Both the position numbers and the translations under genes were made by a program. Of a stretch of 64,000 bases of DNA, positions 32,260 through 41,925 are shown one piece after another. Each line of letters opens with the position of its first letter. Positions within the stretch are counted from its first letter, which is position 1. Origin of the DNA: Methyloversatilis discipulorum (lineage in GTDB: Bacteria; Pseudomonadota; Gammaproteobacteria; Burkholderiales; Rhodocyclaceae); the NCBI RefSeq assembly GCF_000527135.1, contig NZ_AZUP01000001.1, positions 2,542,001 to 2,606,000 on the forward strand, in the 5' to 3' direction. The notes below the pieces were generated by a model. It saw only the letters and a program-made list of their open reading frames with translations, was not told the origin of the DNA and ran no database searches.

Positions 32260-33906
32260 TCAGAAGTTGTAGCCGGCGCTGACCCAGACGCGCGGCAGGC
32301 GGTCCTTGGTGTCGGACTGCGGCGCGCCACCGGACAGACGCCAGGCGAACGAGGCATCGAAGGTCCAGCCGCTGTCCTGGGCGCGCAAGCCGAAACCGGC
32401 GCCGCTGATCGACCGGCTGTTGTCGATGGCCTGCCAGCGGCGGGCGTCGGTGCGGACGCGGCCGATGTCATAGAAGCCGTAGGGGCTCAGCGCGCCATGC
32501 GTCCAGCGCAGTTCGACCTGCGCCAGCGCGCCTTCGTCGCCGTAGCCCTCGCCCACCGGGTAGGCGCGCACGCCATTCGGCCCGCCGAGGCCGAAGCCTT
32601 CCGACGAGTCGAGATTGCGGCTGGCCCACTGCGCCGACAGCCGGCCGAACAGGTTGAAGCCGGCCGGCAGCAGCTGCAGGCGGGCGACATCGAGGTTGTA
32701 GCGGCTGAAACCGCCCTCGGTACGCGCGGTGGTGCGATCAAACGCGGCGAGGCCGCTGTCGAGATCGAGCCGGCCGGGCGTCCAGGCCAGCGCGCCGTAG
32801 GTCATGCCACCGCCACCCAGACCGTCGCGCAGATCGAAACCCAGCGTGACCGGCAGCGCGTGGCTGGACTTGTCGCTGCTGCTCTGCGTGGCGCCCTGCC
32901 TGTCGTTCAGGTCCTTGTACTGCAGGCTGACCGACAGATTGACGTTGGCGCGCTGCGAGCGCAGCAGCGGATAGCTCAGCCCGGCGCTGGTGGTCTTCGC
33001 CGTGCCGCTGGCATCGAGCGCCGCGAAATCGCGTTCGAGCTGATAGTAGGTGTGTGCGTAGGCGAACTGCGCGCGCAGGCCGGACACGCCGACCGGCAGG
33101 CTGTAGCCGGCGTGACCGAACCACATGCCCTCCTGCGTCAGCAGGCCGCGCAGCAGAAACTGGTCACCCAGCATGAAGGGGCTGTCGACGCCCAGATTGA
33201 CGCGCGCGCGGCCCTGTCCGGTGTAGCGGTTGCCGTGGTTGTCGGCACCCACTTCGAGTGCATAGCGACGCTCGCGCTCGACGCGCACGATCATGTCGCC
33301 GGTGCCGAGTTCCTGCCCCGGACGGATGATGGGCACCGCGCGGACACCGGGCAGATCGTCGAGCAGCAGGGCGGTGCGTTCGAGCGCCCCGCCTTCGATC
33401 ACGTCGCCGGCCTGCAGCGACCCCAGGAAACGCTGCGCCCCGGCGGCCAGATCGGCTTCGCCGTCGGCGCGCACCTGGCCGTAACGCCCTTCGATGACCT
33501 CGATGCGCAACGCGCCGTCGCGCATCGCCTGCGCCGGCAGGAAGGCGCGCGCGAACGGGTAGCCCGCACCGCGGTAGAAGGCCGACACGCGAGCGGCCAG
33601 CTCGCGCAGGCCTGCAAGATCGAACTCGCGGCCGACGACATCGCCGAGCGCGGCCTGCAGGGTCGCCTCGTCGAACACGGTATTGCCGCTGAAACCGACC
33701 GACTGCAGCGTGACGCGGACGCCGCCCTCGGGCGCGACGGCGGCGTCCGACGGCGGTTCTATCGTGATCTCGGGTGAGGGCCGGGGCGGCTGCACCGGCG
33801 GCACGGTTTCCTGCAGCGTGCGGCCGGCGTCAGGCGCGACCTGGGCATGGAGCGGAAAGGAGAGCACAAGCGCGCTGGCGAGCGCTGTGGTACGGATCAA
33901 AGCCAT
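32260..33906 (-). CDS. TpsB-family outer-membrane transporter (ShlB/FhaC type)
   Basis: A 548-residue outer-membrane protein of two-partner secretion. Signal peptide LASALVLSFPLHAQ, then POTRA domain(s) about residues 60-200 (GNTVFDEATLQAALGDVVGREF, RDGALRIEVIEGRYG), and a C-terminal 16-strand barrel ending in YNF. Conserved-type patches are GADNHGNRYTGQGRARVNLG near 222 and GFGLGGPNGVRAYPVGEGYG near 440, containing the VRGY-like loop motif as VRAY. It would export the TpsA-type protein encoded immediately upstream. Confidence 0.9.
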   Translation of the reverse strand: MALIRTTALASALVLSFPLHAQVAPDAGRTLQETVPPVQPPRPSPEITIEPPSDAAVAPEGGVRVTLQSVGFSGNTVFDEATLQAALGDVVGREFDLAGLRELAARVSAFYRGAGYPFARAFLPAQAMRDGALRIEVIEGRYGQVRADGEADLAAGAQRFLGSLQAGDVIEGGALERTALLLDDLPGVRAVPIIRPGQELGTGDMIVRVERERRYALEVGADNHGNRYTGQGRARVNLGVDSPFMLGDQFLLRGLLTQEGMWFGHAGYSLPVGVSGLRAQFAYAHTYYQLERDFAALDASGTAKTTSAGLSYPLLRSQRANVNLSVSLQYKDLNDRQGATQSSSDKSSHALPVTLGFDLRDGLGGGGMTYGALAWTPGRLDLDSGLAAFDRTTARTEGGFSRYNLDVARLQLLPAGFNLFGRLSAQWASRNLDSSEGFGLGGPNGVRAYPVGEGYGDEGALAQVELRWTHGALSPYGFYDIGRVRTDARRWQAIDNSRSISGAGFGLRAQDSGWTFDASFAWRLSGGAPQSDTKDRLPRVWVSAGYNF

Positions 33907-34011
33907 GGGTCGGTCCGGTCAGATTGCAAATGACGATGTCAGTGTACTGCGATACCGGCTCGCATTCGACCCGCGTGCCGGCTTCGTTCGCCTGCCTCGG
34001 CGGTGTGCGCT

Positions 34012-36684
34012 CTATTCGCGCTCGCCCCCGGCCGCATCGGGCAGCAGCACACCACCATCGACGACAAAGACCTTCAGCATGCCGAGCGCGTCGACAGACT
34101 GCGACACCTGGGCCAGCAGCGCGCTGTCGCCGCCGTCCTGCTCCTGCACCTCTCCGCTCTGCGATGTGCCGCCCCCCTGCGTATCGCTGCCGGTCTGCTG
34201 CGAACGGATTTCCGTCACCTGCAGACTGCCGATGGAGCCGACGCGGTTGCCCGCTGCCGGCACGTTGCTGGCAGCGACGGCCGGCAGCACCGGTGTTGCC
34301 GAGGGCAGCGCGGTCACGGTCTGCTGCTGGGCGTTCTGCACTGCGGCCTCGAGCGGCGGGCGCGTATTGCCGGGCGGCGTCGGCGCCGGCGGACGCACGC
34401 CGGCCGAGGTCGATACCTGGCTCACGATGTCGTCGAGCAGTGCGACCGGGCCGGCCGCGTAATACCAGGTCATGCCGTTGCTCTGCCCCGGCGCGAGGTC
34501 CTGCAAGCGGATGAACAGCGCGTACGAACCGTCCTCTGCGCGTGGATTGCCGCTGCCATCGACGCCGCGGGCGATCAGCGAGGTACGCGGATCGATGCCG
34601 GTCGCATTGGAGAAACTGCAGCAGGTCGAGATCGACGTATCGGCGCCGTCGGAGGTCGAGTAGAACAGCACGGCGGCACCGGTGAGGCCGTCGTTGAATT
34701 CGGTGATCTTCAGCGCCTTGGACTGGGTGTTCTGCGTGGCGATCTGCTCGAAGCCATCGGCGGTCAGGTTGCCCTTGAACTTGAACTGGCTGTCGCGGGT
34801 GGCGATGTAATCGTCCTGCGTGCCCACCCACAGCCGCACATTACCCAGCGAACCGACCATGTCGAGATTGGTGACCGCGGTATCGGCCTTCAGGAAGGAG
34901 GCGGTTGCACCCAGCGTGTAGGTGTTGGTCACGCGCACCGTACTGCCGCCACCCGGGTACAGGATGTCGATCGCCGACACGATGACACCGCTGCCTTCGC
35001 GGTAGCCGCTGATGTCCAGGCTGTGCGTGGTGACCGCCGGCAGCAGGTTGTTGTTGGAGCCGAGTATCTCGCCGTTGCGGTTCCAGCTCGACGTGCCGTC
35101 GCCGCCGACGCCCAGTTCGAGATTGAGCGGATAGCTGCTGAACGTGAGCTTGAACCAGCCGTTGCGGGTGACGCCGCTGACCACCGAGGTATTGTCGAAA
35201 TACCAGGGCTGCAGCAACTGCCCCTCGTCGTTGATCGACGCCTGCGTGCCGTTGCCGAAACGCAGCAGTCCGTTGTCGAACACCAGGTTGCGAACGGCCC
35301 CGGCGGAACCCTTCTGCCAGGTGAACGCGGAGGCGGCCGGAATCAGCACCTGCGAGCCGCTCGCCACCTGGTAGCTGCTGCCGGCGCCGTCGCTGCTGGC
35401 CTGTCCGTAGGCGAAGTGCAGAGAACCGGTGCCGGTCGCTTCCAGTGTGGCGTTGATCAGGATGTTGTTGTGTGCGCTCAGCGACAGCTTGTTCGAACTC
35501 CAGCTGATCGGCGCATTGACCGTGATGTTGCCGGCCTGACCGCCGGCCGCTGCGGTGGCAATGCTGACATCGGTGCCGCCGTTCAGCGTGGTCGCTATCG
35601 TGTCGGCGGCAATGCAGTTGGTGCCGGTGCATGTGCTGGCCGCAATCGTGATGTCGGTCGGATCGATCAGCCACAGGCCGGATGCGCCGGAGGGCGCCGC
35701 CGCGGTGACGACGAGGTCGGGCGCCAGATCGATCTGTGCGGCGCTGGTTTCGATGAAGCCGCCGTCGCCACCGTCCGGCGCGCTGGCGTCGAGCCGGCCG
35801 GACACCGCGATGCGGCCGTTCTGCATGTCGCCGAGCAGCACGATTTCGCCGGATTCGCCGGTCGCCAGCGTGCGGGCTTCGATGATGCCGCTGTGGTTGA
35901 TCACCGTGGACACCAGGTCGCCGGCGGCGCGGGCGGTCAGCATGACCTGCCCGCCGTCGGCGCGGATGGCGCCGCCATTGACGACGAGCGCATCCAGCGC
36001 GGCCTCGTTCACTTCCAGCTTGACCGGACCGCCCAGATCCAGCGTGACGGTCGCGCCGGCACCGAGCAGCACGCGGCCGGCGTTGGCGGTCAGCGTGCCT
36101 TCATTAATCACCCGCGCAGCAACCAGCGCGATCGTGCCGCCGTCCGCGGCGCGGATGTTGCCCTGGTTGATGACTGCATTCGCACTGTTGCCGGAGAGGC
36201 GGTAGCGGTCCGGTCCCTCTTCGCTCATGTCCAGCGTCGAGGCGACGATGCCGCCGACGTTCACCTGGGCACTGGGCGAGAACAGCACGCCGTTCGGATT
36301 GATCAGGAACACCTGACCATTGGCGTTCAAGGCGCCCTGGATCACCGACACCTCGCCGCCGGTCACGCGGTTCACCGCGACCGACGCTGGCGACGGCTGC
36401 ACGAAATTGACGGTATGGCCGGCGCCGATCGAGAAACCCGACCAGTCGATGGCCAGTCGCGCGCTGTCCTGCTGCACGGTCATCGTGCTGCCCGACTGCG
36501 TGACGGCGCCGCTTCCCGACACGATCTGGCCGCCGGTCGGCAGATCGGCAGCGGTCGCCTGGGCGCAGTACCAGACCCCGGCGATCAGCAGGAGACCGGC
36601 TGTCAGCCGGGTCAGCGGCAGCGGCGGGCGAGCCGCAACGGGGGCGGCGATGGACGTTACGCGAGCGGGGGCTGGGCTGGGCAT
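34012..36684 (-). CDS. TpsA-family secreted exoprotein
   Basis: An 890-residue secreted protein of two-partner secretion. After an extended signal region (LTAGLLLIAGVWYCAQATA), the TPS domain follows with the hallmark NPNGVLFSPSA near residue 132 and repeated beta-helix units rich in GG-I and N-G turns. The C-terminal 250 residues are less repetitive, with a Pro-rich tract (PPAPTPPGNTRPP near 765) and a Gln-rich end. It is short for an adhesin (often over 2,000). Gene order tpsA-tpsB with a 105-bp gap. Role: adhesion, biofilm or cargo protein; not determined. Confidence 0.88.
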   Translation of the reverse strand: MPSPAPARVTSIAAPVAARPPLPLTRLTAGLLLIAGVWYCAQATAADLPTGGQIVSGSGAVTQSGSTMTVQQDSARLAIDWSGFSIGAGHTVNFVQPSPASVAVNRVTGGEVSVIQGALNANGQVFLINPNGVLFSPSAQVNVGGIVASTLDMSEEGPDRYRLSGNSANAVINQGNIRAADGGTIALVAARVINEGTLTANAGRVLLGAGATVTLDLGGPVKLEVNEAALDALVVNGGAIRADGGQVMLTARAAGDLVSTVINHSGIIEARTLATGESGEIVLLGDMQNGRIAVSGRLDASAPDGGDGGFIETSAAQIDLAPDLVVTAAAPSGASGLWLIDPTDITIAASTCTGTNCIAADTIATTLNGGTDVSIATAAAGGQAGNITVNAPISWSSNKLSLSAHNNILINATLEATGTGSLHFAYGQASSDGAGSSYQVASGSQVLIPAASAFTWQKGSAGAVRNLVFDNGLLRFGNGTQASINDEGQLLQPWYFDNTSVVSGVTRNGWFKLTFSSYPLNLELGVGGDGTSSWNRNGEILGSNNNLLPAVTTHSLDISGYREGSGVIVSAIDILYPGGGSTVRVTNTYTLGATASFLKADTAVTNLDMVGSLGNVRLWVGTQDDYIATRDSQFKFKGNLTADGFEQIATQNTQSKALKITEFNDGLTGAAVLFYSTSDGADTSISTCCSFSNATGIDPRTSLIARGVDGSGNPRAEDGSYALFIRLQDLAPGQSNGMTWYYAAGPVALLDDIVSQVSTSAGVRPPAPTPPGNTRPPLEAAVQNAQQQTVTALPSATPVLPAVAASNVPAAGNRVGSIGSLQVTEIRSQQTGSDTQGGGTSQSGEVQEQDGGDSALLAQVSQSVDALGMLKVFVVDGGVLLPDAAGGERE

Positions 36685-36829
36685 GATTCGGGGTCCTCGA
36701 AAGTCGGCCTACCCCCGACTTAACGTCGCCCGCCCCTCGGGCTTGAGCACAGGACACCGAATGAATCAATGCAATCCGCCACACCCTTGATCGGAGTCAA
36801 GCGGCGGCGACGCGGCGACCGCCGCGCGC

Positions 36830-38845
36830 TCAGTCCGCCTCGCCACTCTCCGGCGGGGTCACCGGCAGCTCAGGCACCGGCGCCTCGGCGGCCGGCGTCT
36901 CCGGCGGCAGTTCGGCTTCGGCGATTTCCTCCGCCAGCTCCTCTTCCGACACCGCGGCCGCACCGGCCAGCGCCGCCAGGTCGCCAACCCAGCGGGCGCG
37001 CGCGTCGTTGTCGAGCAGATGGATGTGCTCCACCTCGACCTCGACGCGCGAACGCGGATCGCGTGCCGGCAGGCTGGGGCAGCGCAGTACCAGCGGAATC
37101 TGCTCGAGACGGATGAGTGACTCGCGCAGCACGATGGCCGGCAGCGGCGAAGTGTCGCCTGCCGCCGCCCGCTGGCGCAGCCAGCGCAGGCACCAGTAGC
37201 GCTCCATCGCGCGCTGGAAATCGGCGTAGGCGGCGTACACCAGTTCGAAGTCGCGCAGCGCCGCCAGCAGCGCTTCAGACTTCGGCGGGAACACCGGCGG
37301 CTCGCCACGCAGCAGCGTGATCATCTGCCACTGGTTTACCAAGTCGACATAGCGGCGCAGCGGCGAGGTCGACCAGGCGTAGCAGTCGACGCCCAGACCT
37401 TCGTGCGGGGCCGCCACCGTGGTCATGCGCACCTTGCCGGCACCCTGGGCGCGGTACAGCGCCGGGATGCCGGCGTCGCGTAGATCGGCGCCCCAGGTGT
37501 TGTTGGCGACGATCATCAGTTCGGCCACCAGCTTGTCCAGCGGGCTGCCGCGCGCACGGCGCAGGATGTCGACGCGGCCCTCGCCGTCTTCGGTCGTCTG
37601 TTCCCAGTCGACATAGAAGTTGAAATCCATCTGCCCGCCGTTGGCCGACGGCTTGCCGCGACCGGCCTCGAGCACCTCGGCCAGACGCCACAGCAGCAGC
37701 AGTTCGTCTCGCCACTCGAACTCAGGCAGATCGCCAGCGGCCAGCGTGTCGTCGTTGAACAGCGGCTCGATCTCGTGGTGACGCAGGTTGGCGACCACGG
37801 CAACGCGTTCGATGCGGGTTTCCTTCGCCGTCACCCGCAGATCGGTCTCGACGTCGAGATAGAGCGACAGCGCCGGGCAGTCGCGCCCGGCGGCCAGCGT
37901 GTAGGCGTCGACCGCCTCGTCCGGCAGCATGGTGATCTTGCGACCCGGGAAATAGACGGTGGACAGACGGCTGCGCGCGATGTCGGCCAGCGCGCTGCCG
38001 GGCTGTATCGCCAGCGACGGCGCCGCAATATGTATACCGATGCGCCACCCGCCGCCCGCTTTCGGACGCACCGAAAAGGCGTCGTCGATTTCGGTCGTGG
38101 TGGCGTCGTCGATCGAGAAGGCGCGCACGCCTGCGTCCGGCAGTTCACCGACCGGCGGCACCTCGTGCGTCGGGAAATCGGTGCCCTTCGGGAAGTACTC
38201 GAACAGGAAGCGTCCGAGGTGGTAGTCGTGACTGGACGCGAAGGCGCCAGCCTTCGCCATCAGCCCCACCACCGACAGGCCGGCGGCCGCGGCGGCGGCT
38301 TCGACCGCCTTGGTTTCGAGGCGATTGCGGTCCGGCTTGTACAGGATCTGCGTCGCGCAGGCCGCGATCTCCGGCGGCGTACGGCCGGCCAGCAGCTCGG
38401 CGCTCCAGTGCTCGATCTGCTCCTGCTGCAGGCGCTTCTTTTCCAGCCCGGCGAGCGCGGCTTTCAGGATGTCCGGAGGCGCCTTGCGGAAGCGGCCGCG
38501 GCCCTTGCGATGGAAGTAGATCGGGGCGGCGTGCAGGCACAGCAGGATGGCGGTGGATTGCACCGCGTCCGGTGCGGCGCCGTGGTATTCGCGGGCCAGT
38601 TCCTCGAAGGCGAATTCGTCGTCGCCGCACACTTCCCACAGAAAGGGCGCGTCGAGATCGGCCGCCTGCGTTTCGGCGGCCGCCAGCAGCGCAGACGGCT
38701 CGGGGTTGGCGAAGCGCAGCAGCACATTGGCCGCCTTCACCTTTGAGCGCTTGCCGCTCGGCAGTTCGACCTGCAGCGAGGACACGCTGTCGGTCATCAC
38801 GGAGCCGGCGCGGAAGTGGCCGTCCTCTTCGAAAAGAACATTCAT
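36830..38845 (-). CDS. RNase II/R-family exoribonuclease-like protein
   Basis: A 671-residue protein with a central RNB domain. The catalytic acidic cluster appears as SIDDATTTEIDDAFSV near residue 245 (four Asp-type ligands) and the later GKPSANGGQMDFNFY and AWSTSPLRRYVDLVNQW stretches match RNase II and R. The N-terminal region (FRAGSVMTDSVSSLQVELPSGKRSKVKAANVLLRF) would be an OB-like RNA-binding part. The C-terminal tail is Glu/Pro-rich (EEELAEEIAEAELPPETPAAE). It would degrade RNA from the 3' end. Confidence 0.88.
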   Translation of the reverse strand: MNVLFEEDGHFRAGSVMTDSVSSLQVELPSGKRSKVKAANVLLRFANPEPSALLAAAETQAADLDAPFLWEVCGDDEFAFEELAREYHGAAPDAVQSTAILLCLHAAPIYFHRKGRGRFRKAPPDILKAALAGLEKKRLQQEQIEHWSAELLAGRTPPEIAACATQILYKPDRNRLETKAVEAAAAAAGLSVVGLMAKAGAFASSHDYHLGRFLFEYFPKGTDFPTHEVPPVGELPDAGVRAFSIDDATTTEIDDAFSVRPKAGGGWRIGIHIAAPSLAIQPGSALADIARSRLSTVYFPGRKITMLPDEAVDAYTLAAGRDCPALSLYLDVETDLRVTAKETRIERVAVVANLRHHEIEPLFNDDTLAAGDLPEFEWRDELLLLWRLAEVLEAGRGKPSANGGQMDFNFYVDWEQTTEDGEGRVDILRRARGSPLDKLVAELMIVANNTWGADLRDAGIPALYRAQGAGKVRMTTVAAPHEGLGVDCYAWSTSPLRRYVDLVNQWQMITLLRGEPPVFPPKSEALLAALRDFELVYAAYADFQRAMERYWCLRWLRQRAAAGDTSPLPAIVLRESLIRLEQIPLVLRCPSLPARDPRSRVEVEVEHIHLLDNDARARWVGDLAALAGAAAVSEEELAEEIAEAELPPETPAAEAPVPELPVTPPESGEAD

Positions 38846-38988
38846 GAAACGGGTCGGCAGGGATACGGCCCGTGATTATCGTTGAAAGCGCGCAGCCGCT
38901 GTCGCATCGCGGCAAAAAGCCTCGGGCCGGTCATCGGGGGCGGCTACAATCGCCTGCCAGCCCGCCGCCCGGCAGGCCCGACCCGGAT

Positions 38989-40440
38989 GTGCTGCACGTG
39001 GCCGACGCCGACGAAATCCTTCACCACGACGCGATGCAAGAGCGCCTGCAAGAGGTGAGGACGCTGCTCGACCGCCAGAAGCGGGTCGAAAGCCTGGTGC
39101 ATCGGCAGGAGATGCCGCGCCACGAGCTGGTCGAGACGCTGGTCGCCAAGCAGCATCACAACGAGCTGACCAAGAAGCTCGACGCGATGCACCCGGCCGA
39201 CATCGCCTACATCCTCGAAGCGCTGCCGCCGGACGACCGCCTGCTGGTGTGGGACCTGGTGCGCGCCGAGCGCGACGGCGAAATCCTGCTCGAAGTGTCG
39301 GACGCGGTCCGCGAGACGCTGATCGACGCGATGGAGCCGAAGGAGCTGGTGGCGGCGGTTGAACAGCTCGACGCCGACGAACTGGCCGACCTCGCGCCCG
39401 ACCTGCCGACCGAGGTCATGCAGGACGTGTTCAGCTCGCTCGACCACGAGGAGCGCGAACAGCTGCGTGCGGCGATGTCCTACCCGGAGGATTCGGTCGG
39501 CGCGCTGATGGATTTCGACATGGTCACGGTGCGCGAGGACGTGACGCTGGAAGTCGTGCTGCGCTACCTGCGCCTGTTCGACGAACTGCCGGACCACACC
39601 GACCAGATCTTCGTCATCGACCGCGACGACAAGCTGCGCGGCTCGCTGTCGCTGAACACGCTGCTGGTGAATGACGTCGATGTCGATGTGGCCAGCGTGA
39701 TGCACGACCACCCGCTGGTGCTGCGCGCCTCGGACAGCGCCGAATCGGCCGCCCAGGCCTTCGAGCGCTACGATCTGGTGTCGGCGCCGGTGGTCGATCA
39801 CCACGACCAGTTGATCGGCCGGCTGACGGTGAACGAGGTGATGGACTTCATCCGCGAACAGTCGGAAGAGGAATTGCTGGCGCACGCCGGTCTGCGCGAG
39901 GAAGAGGACATCTTCGCGCCGATCATGGACTCGGTGAAGAACCGCTGGGCCTGGCTGGCGATCAATCTGGTCACCGCCTTCTTCGCCTCACGCGTGATCG
40001 GCGCCTTCGAAGGCTCGATCGAGAAGCTGGTGGCGCTGGCCGCGCTGATGCCCATCGTCGCCGGCATCGGCGGCAATTCGGGCAACCAGACCATCACGAT
40101 GATCGTGCGCGCGATCGCGCTCGGCCAGCTGCAGCCGGAAGCGGCGCGTCGCCTCTACCGCAAGGAAATGGGCGTGTCGTTGATCAATGGCATCGTCTGG
40201 GGCGGTCTGCTCGGCCTGCTTGCATGGTGGCTGTACGATTCGTGGGCGCTGGGCATGGTGATGACCGGCGCGATGACGCTGAACCTTCTGCTCGCCGCCT
40301 TTGTCGGTGTATCGGTACCGATGCTGCTGGCACGCTACGGACGCGACCCGGCTGTGGGCTCTTCGGTGCTGATCACCGCGGTGACCGACTCCGGCGGCTT
40401 CTTCATCTTCCTCGGGCTGGCCACCCTGTTCCTGATCTGA
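38989..40440 (+). CDS. mgtE: MgtE-type magnesium transporter
   Basis: A 483-residue Mg2+ channel. N domain about 15-140 (MHPADIAYILEALPPDDRL), two CBS domains about 140-265 (YPEDSVGALMDFDMVTV, VVDHHDQLIGRLTVNEVMD), and five membrane helices with the pore motif MPIVAGIGGNSGNQTITMIVR near 367. The frame is open to 38872, but a TACAAT -10-like hexamer at 38945-38950 implies a later start. I used GTG 38989; GTG 38998 and ATG 39034 are alternatives. No good ribosome site helps the choice. Confidence 0.9.
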   Translation: MLHVADADEILHHDAMQERLQEVRTLLDRQKRVESLVHRQEMPRHELVETLVAKQHHNELTKKLDAMHPADIAYILEALPPDDRLLVWDLVRAERDGEILLEVSDAVRETLIDAMEPKELVAAVEQLDADELADLAPDLPTEVMQDVFSSLDHEEREQLRAAMSYPEDSVGALMDFDMVTVREDVTLEVVLRYLRLFDELPDHTDQIFVIDRDDKLRGSLSLNTLLVNDVDVDVASVMHDHPLVLRASDSAESAAQAFERYDLVSAPVVDHHDQLIGRLTVNEVMDFIREQSEEELLAHAGLREEEDIFAPIMDSVKNRWAWLAINLVTAFFASRVIGAFEGSIEKLVALAALMPIVAGIGGNSGNQTITMIVRAIALGQLQPEAARRLYRKEMGVSLINGIVWGGLLGLLAWWLYDSWALGMVMTGAMTLNLLLAAFVGVSVPMLLARYGRDPAVGSSVLITAVTDSGGFFIFLGLATLFLI

Positions 40441-40450
40441 AGGAATTGCC

Positions 40451-40966
40451 ATGCAGATGCGCCTGTTCGCCTTCGGCCTCGCGATGATGATCGCCGGCGC
40501 CTGCGCCGAAGCGGCGGACCGCATCGTTACCGTGCCCTGCGCCGAGGCCGGCACGCTTGAATTCGACGTCCCCGAGGACTGGGCGGTGGACATCAGCCGG
40601 CACGACGCCCGCATGCCGCCGACCGTGACCGTCGCCGCGCCGGACGGTCAGGCGCAGTGGGTGGTGACCGCGGTGTGGAAGGCCGCCGACCGCAAACCCC
40701 CGGCGACACCGGACGAAATCCGCGCCCGCGTCCGCCGCACCGCCGAAACGGTGGGCGCCGCGGCGGCCCCGCTGCAGGCGACGGCGACCGGTTTCTACTT
40801 CGACGCGGGCGGCAGCATCACGCCGGAACCCTATACCCGGCTGCGCCAGGGCATGCTGCGCGTCGGCGAACTGACGGTGAGCTTTACCGCGATGAGCGCC
40901 GAAGCTCGCGCGGGCGACCAGCAGATTGCGGTCGAACGGCTATCGGCGGCGCGCCACCGTCCGTGA
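40451..40966 (+). CDS. Small exported protein of unknown function
   Basis: A 171-residue protein with signal peptide LFAFGLAMMIAGACAEA. Its body contains a pattern of beta strands (GTLEFDVPEDWAVDISRH, TVTVAAPDGQAQWVVTAVW) as in many periplasmic proteins of unknown function. AAGGAA 6 nt before ATG. It begins 10 bp after mgtE and is probably cotranscribed. No family assigned. Confidence 0.65.
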   Translation: MQMRLFAFGLAMMIAGACAEAADRIVTVPCAEAGTLEFDVPEDWAVDISRHDARMPPTVTVAAPDGQAQWVVTAVWKAADRKPPATPDEIRARVRRTAETVGAAAAPLQATATGFYFDAGGSITPEPYTRLRQGMLRVGELTVSFTAMSAEARAGDQQIAVERLSAARHRP

Positions 40967-40975
40967 AGCGGCGGC

Positions 40976-41806
40976 TCAGGCCGCCCACAGCTTCCACAGC
41001 ATGCGCGCGCACAGCACGACCAGCAGCGCCGCGAACACGCGCTTGAGCAGCGTCGCCGGCAGGCGGTGCGCCGCGCGCGCGCCCCACGGCGTCGTGAACA
41101 CGCTGGTGCACAGGATGGCCGCCAGCGATGGCAGGTGTATATAGCCCAGCACCTGCGCCGGCATGCCCTGCACACCCCAGCCATTGACGATGTAGCCGAC
41201 CGTGCCGCCGAGCGCGATCGGCAGTCCGAGCGCGGCGGATGTACCGATGGCGTTGCGGATGTCGCGGTTGCACCAAGTCAGGAAGGGCACCGTCATCGCG
41301 CCGCCACCGACCGCCACCAGTGCAGAAACGGTACCGATGCCGCCACCCACCGCAATGAGACCCGCCGGTCCGGGCAGTTGCCGCGAGGGCTTGGGCTTCA
41401 GGCCGACCAGCATGTTGATGGCGATGTAGGCGATGAACACCGCGAAGAACACCGACAGCGTCTGGGTCGAGACCAGACGAGCGATGAAGGTACCGAGCGC
41501 CGTACCAATCAGCACGCCGACCGTCATCAGACGGACCACCGGCCAGTCGACCGCACCGTGTGCGTGATGGGTACGCAGGCTGACGAAGGCGGACACGACG
41601 ATGGCGGCCATCGAGGTGCCGAGCGCCAGATGCAGGATGTGATCCGGCGTGACCTGCTGCTGCTCGAACAGCATCACCAGTATCGGGACCAGCAACGTGC
41701 CGCCGCCGATCCCCAGCATGCCGGCGAAGAAGCCGGCGAGAGCACCGAGCGCGAGACAGGCGAGGACGAAGTCGAAGCTGGGGAAGAAGTCCGGTATCAA
41801 CATCAT
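40976..41806 (-). CDS. TauE/SafE-family permease
   Basis: A 276-residue inner-membrane protein with eight helices in two repeats. The first has GALAGFFAGMLGIGGGTLLVP near residue 18; the second has AVGGGIGTVSALVAVGGG near 150. Glycine-rich GIGGG and GVGGG-like turns are typical of TauE/SafE permeases that move sulfite, sulfoacetate or other organic anions. Substrate unknown. ATG at 41806 or the adjacent ATG at 41803; no ribosome site is clear. It follows the ketopantoate reductase-like gene but a strong terminator lies between them. Confidence 0.85.
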   Translation of the reverse strand: MMLIPDFFPSFDFVLACLALGALAGFFAGMLGIGGGTLLVPILVMLFEQQQVTPDHILHLALGTSMAAIVVSAFVSLRTHHAHGAVDWPVVRLMTVGVLIGTALGTFIARLVSTQTLSVFFAVFIAYIAINMLVGLKPKPSRQLPGPAGLIAVGGGIGTVSALVAVGGGAMTVPFLTWCNRDIRNAIGTSAALGLPIALGGTVGYIVNGWGVQGMPAQVLGYIHLPSLAAILCTSVFTTPWGARAAHRLPATLLKRVFAALLVVLCARMLWKLWAA

Positions 41807-41871
41807 GGTGCAGCGCAAAAGGCGCTATCTGAACACAGCACGTGCCCTTGCTGCAAAAGCGGCGTGGCGTG

Positions 41872-41908
41872 AAAACAGAACGGGGCGCCCGAAGGCGCCC
41901 CGTTCTGT
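41872..41908 (-). terminator. Terminator of the carboxylate-uptake operon
   Basis: A 15-bp perfect stem with a 4-nt loop (plus strand CGAA), followed on the minus strand by TTTTC, 18 bp after the stop of the last operon gene. Confidence 0.85.
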
Positions 41909-41925
41909 CATGCGGTCGCGGAAGT

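Noticed and set aside
34003..36723. Open frame of 906 codons on the plus strand
   Set aside because: Complement of the TpsA gene, whose signal peptide and NPNG motif are recognisable; the plus reading has no features.
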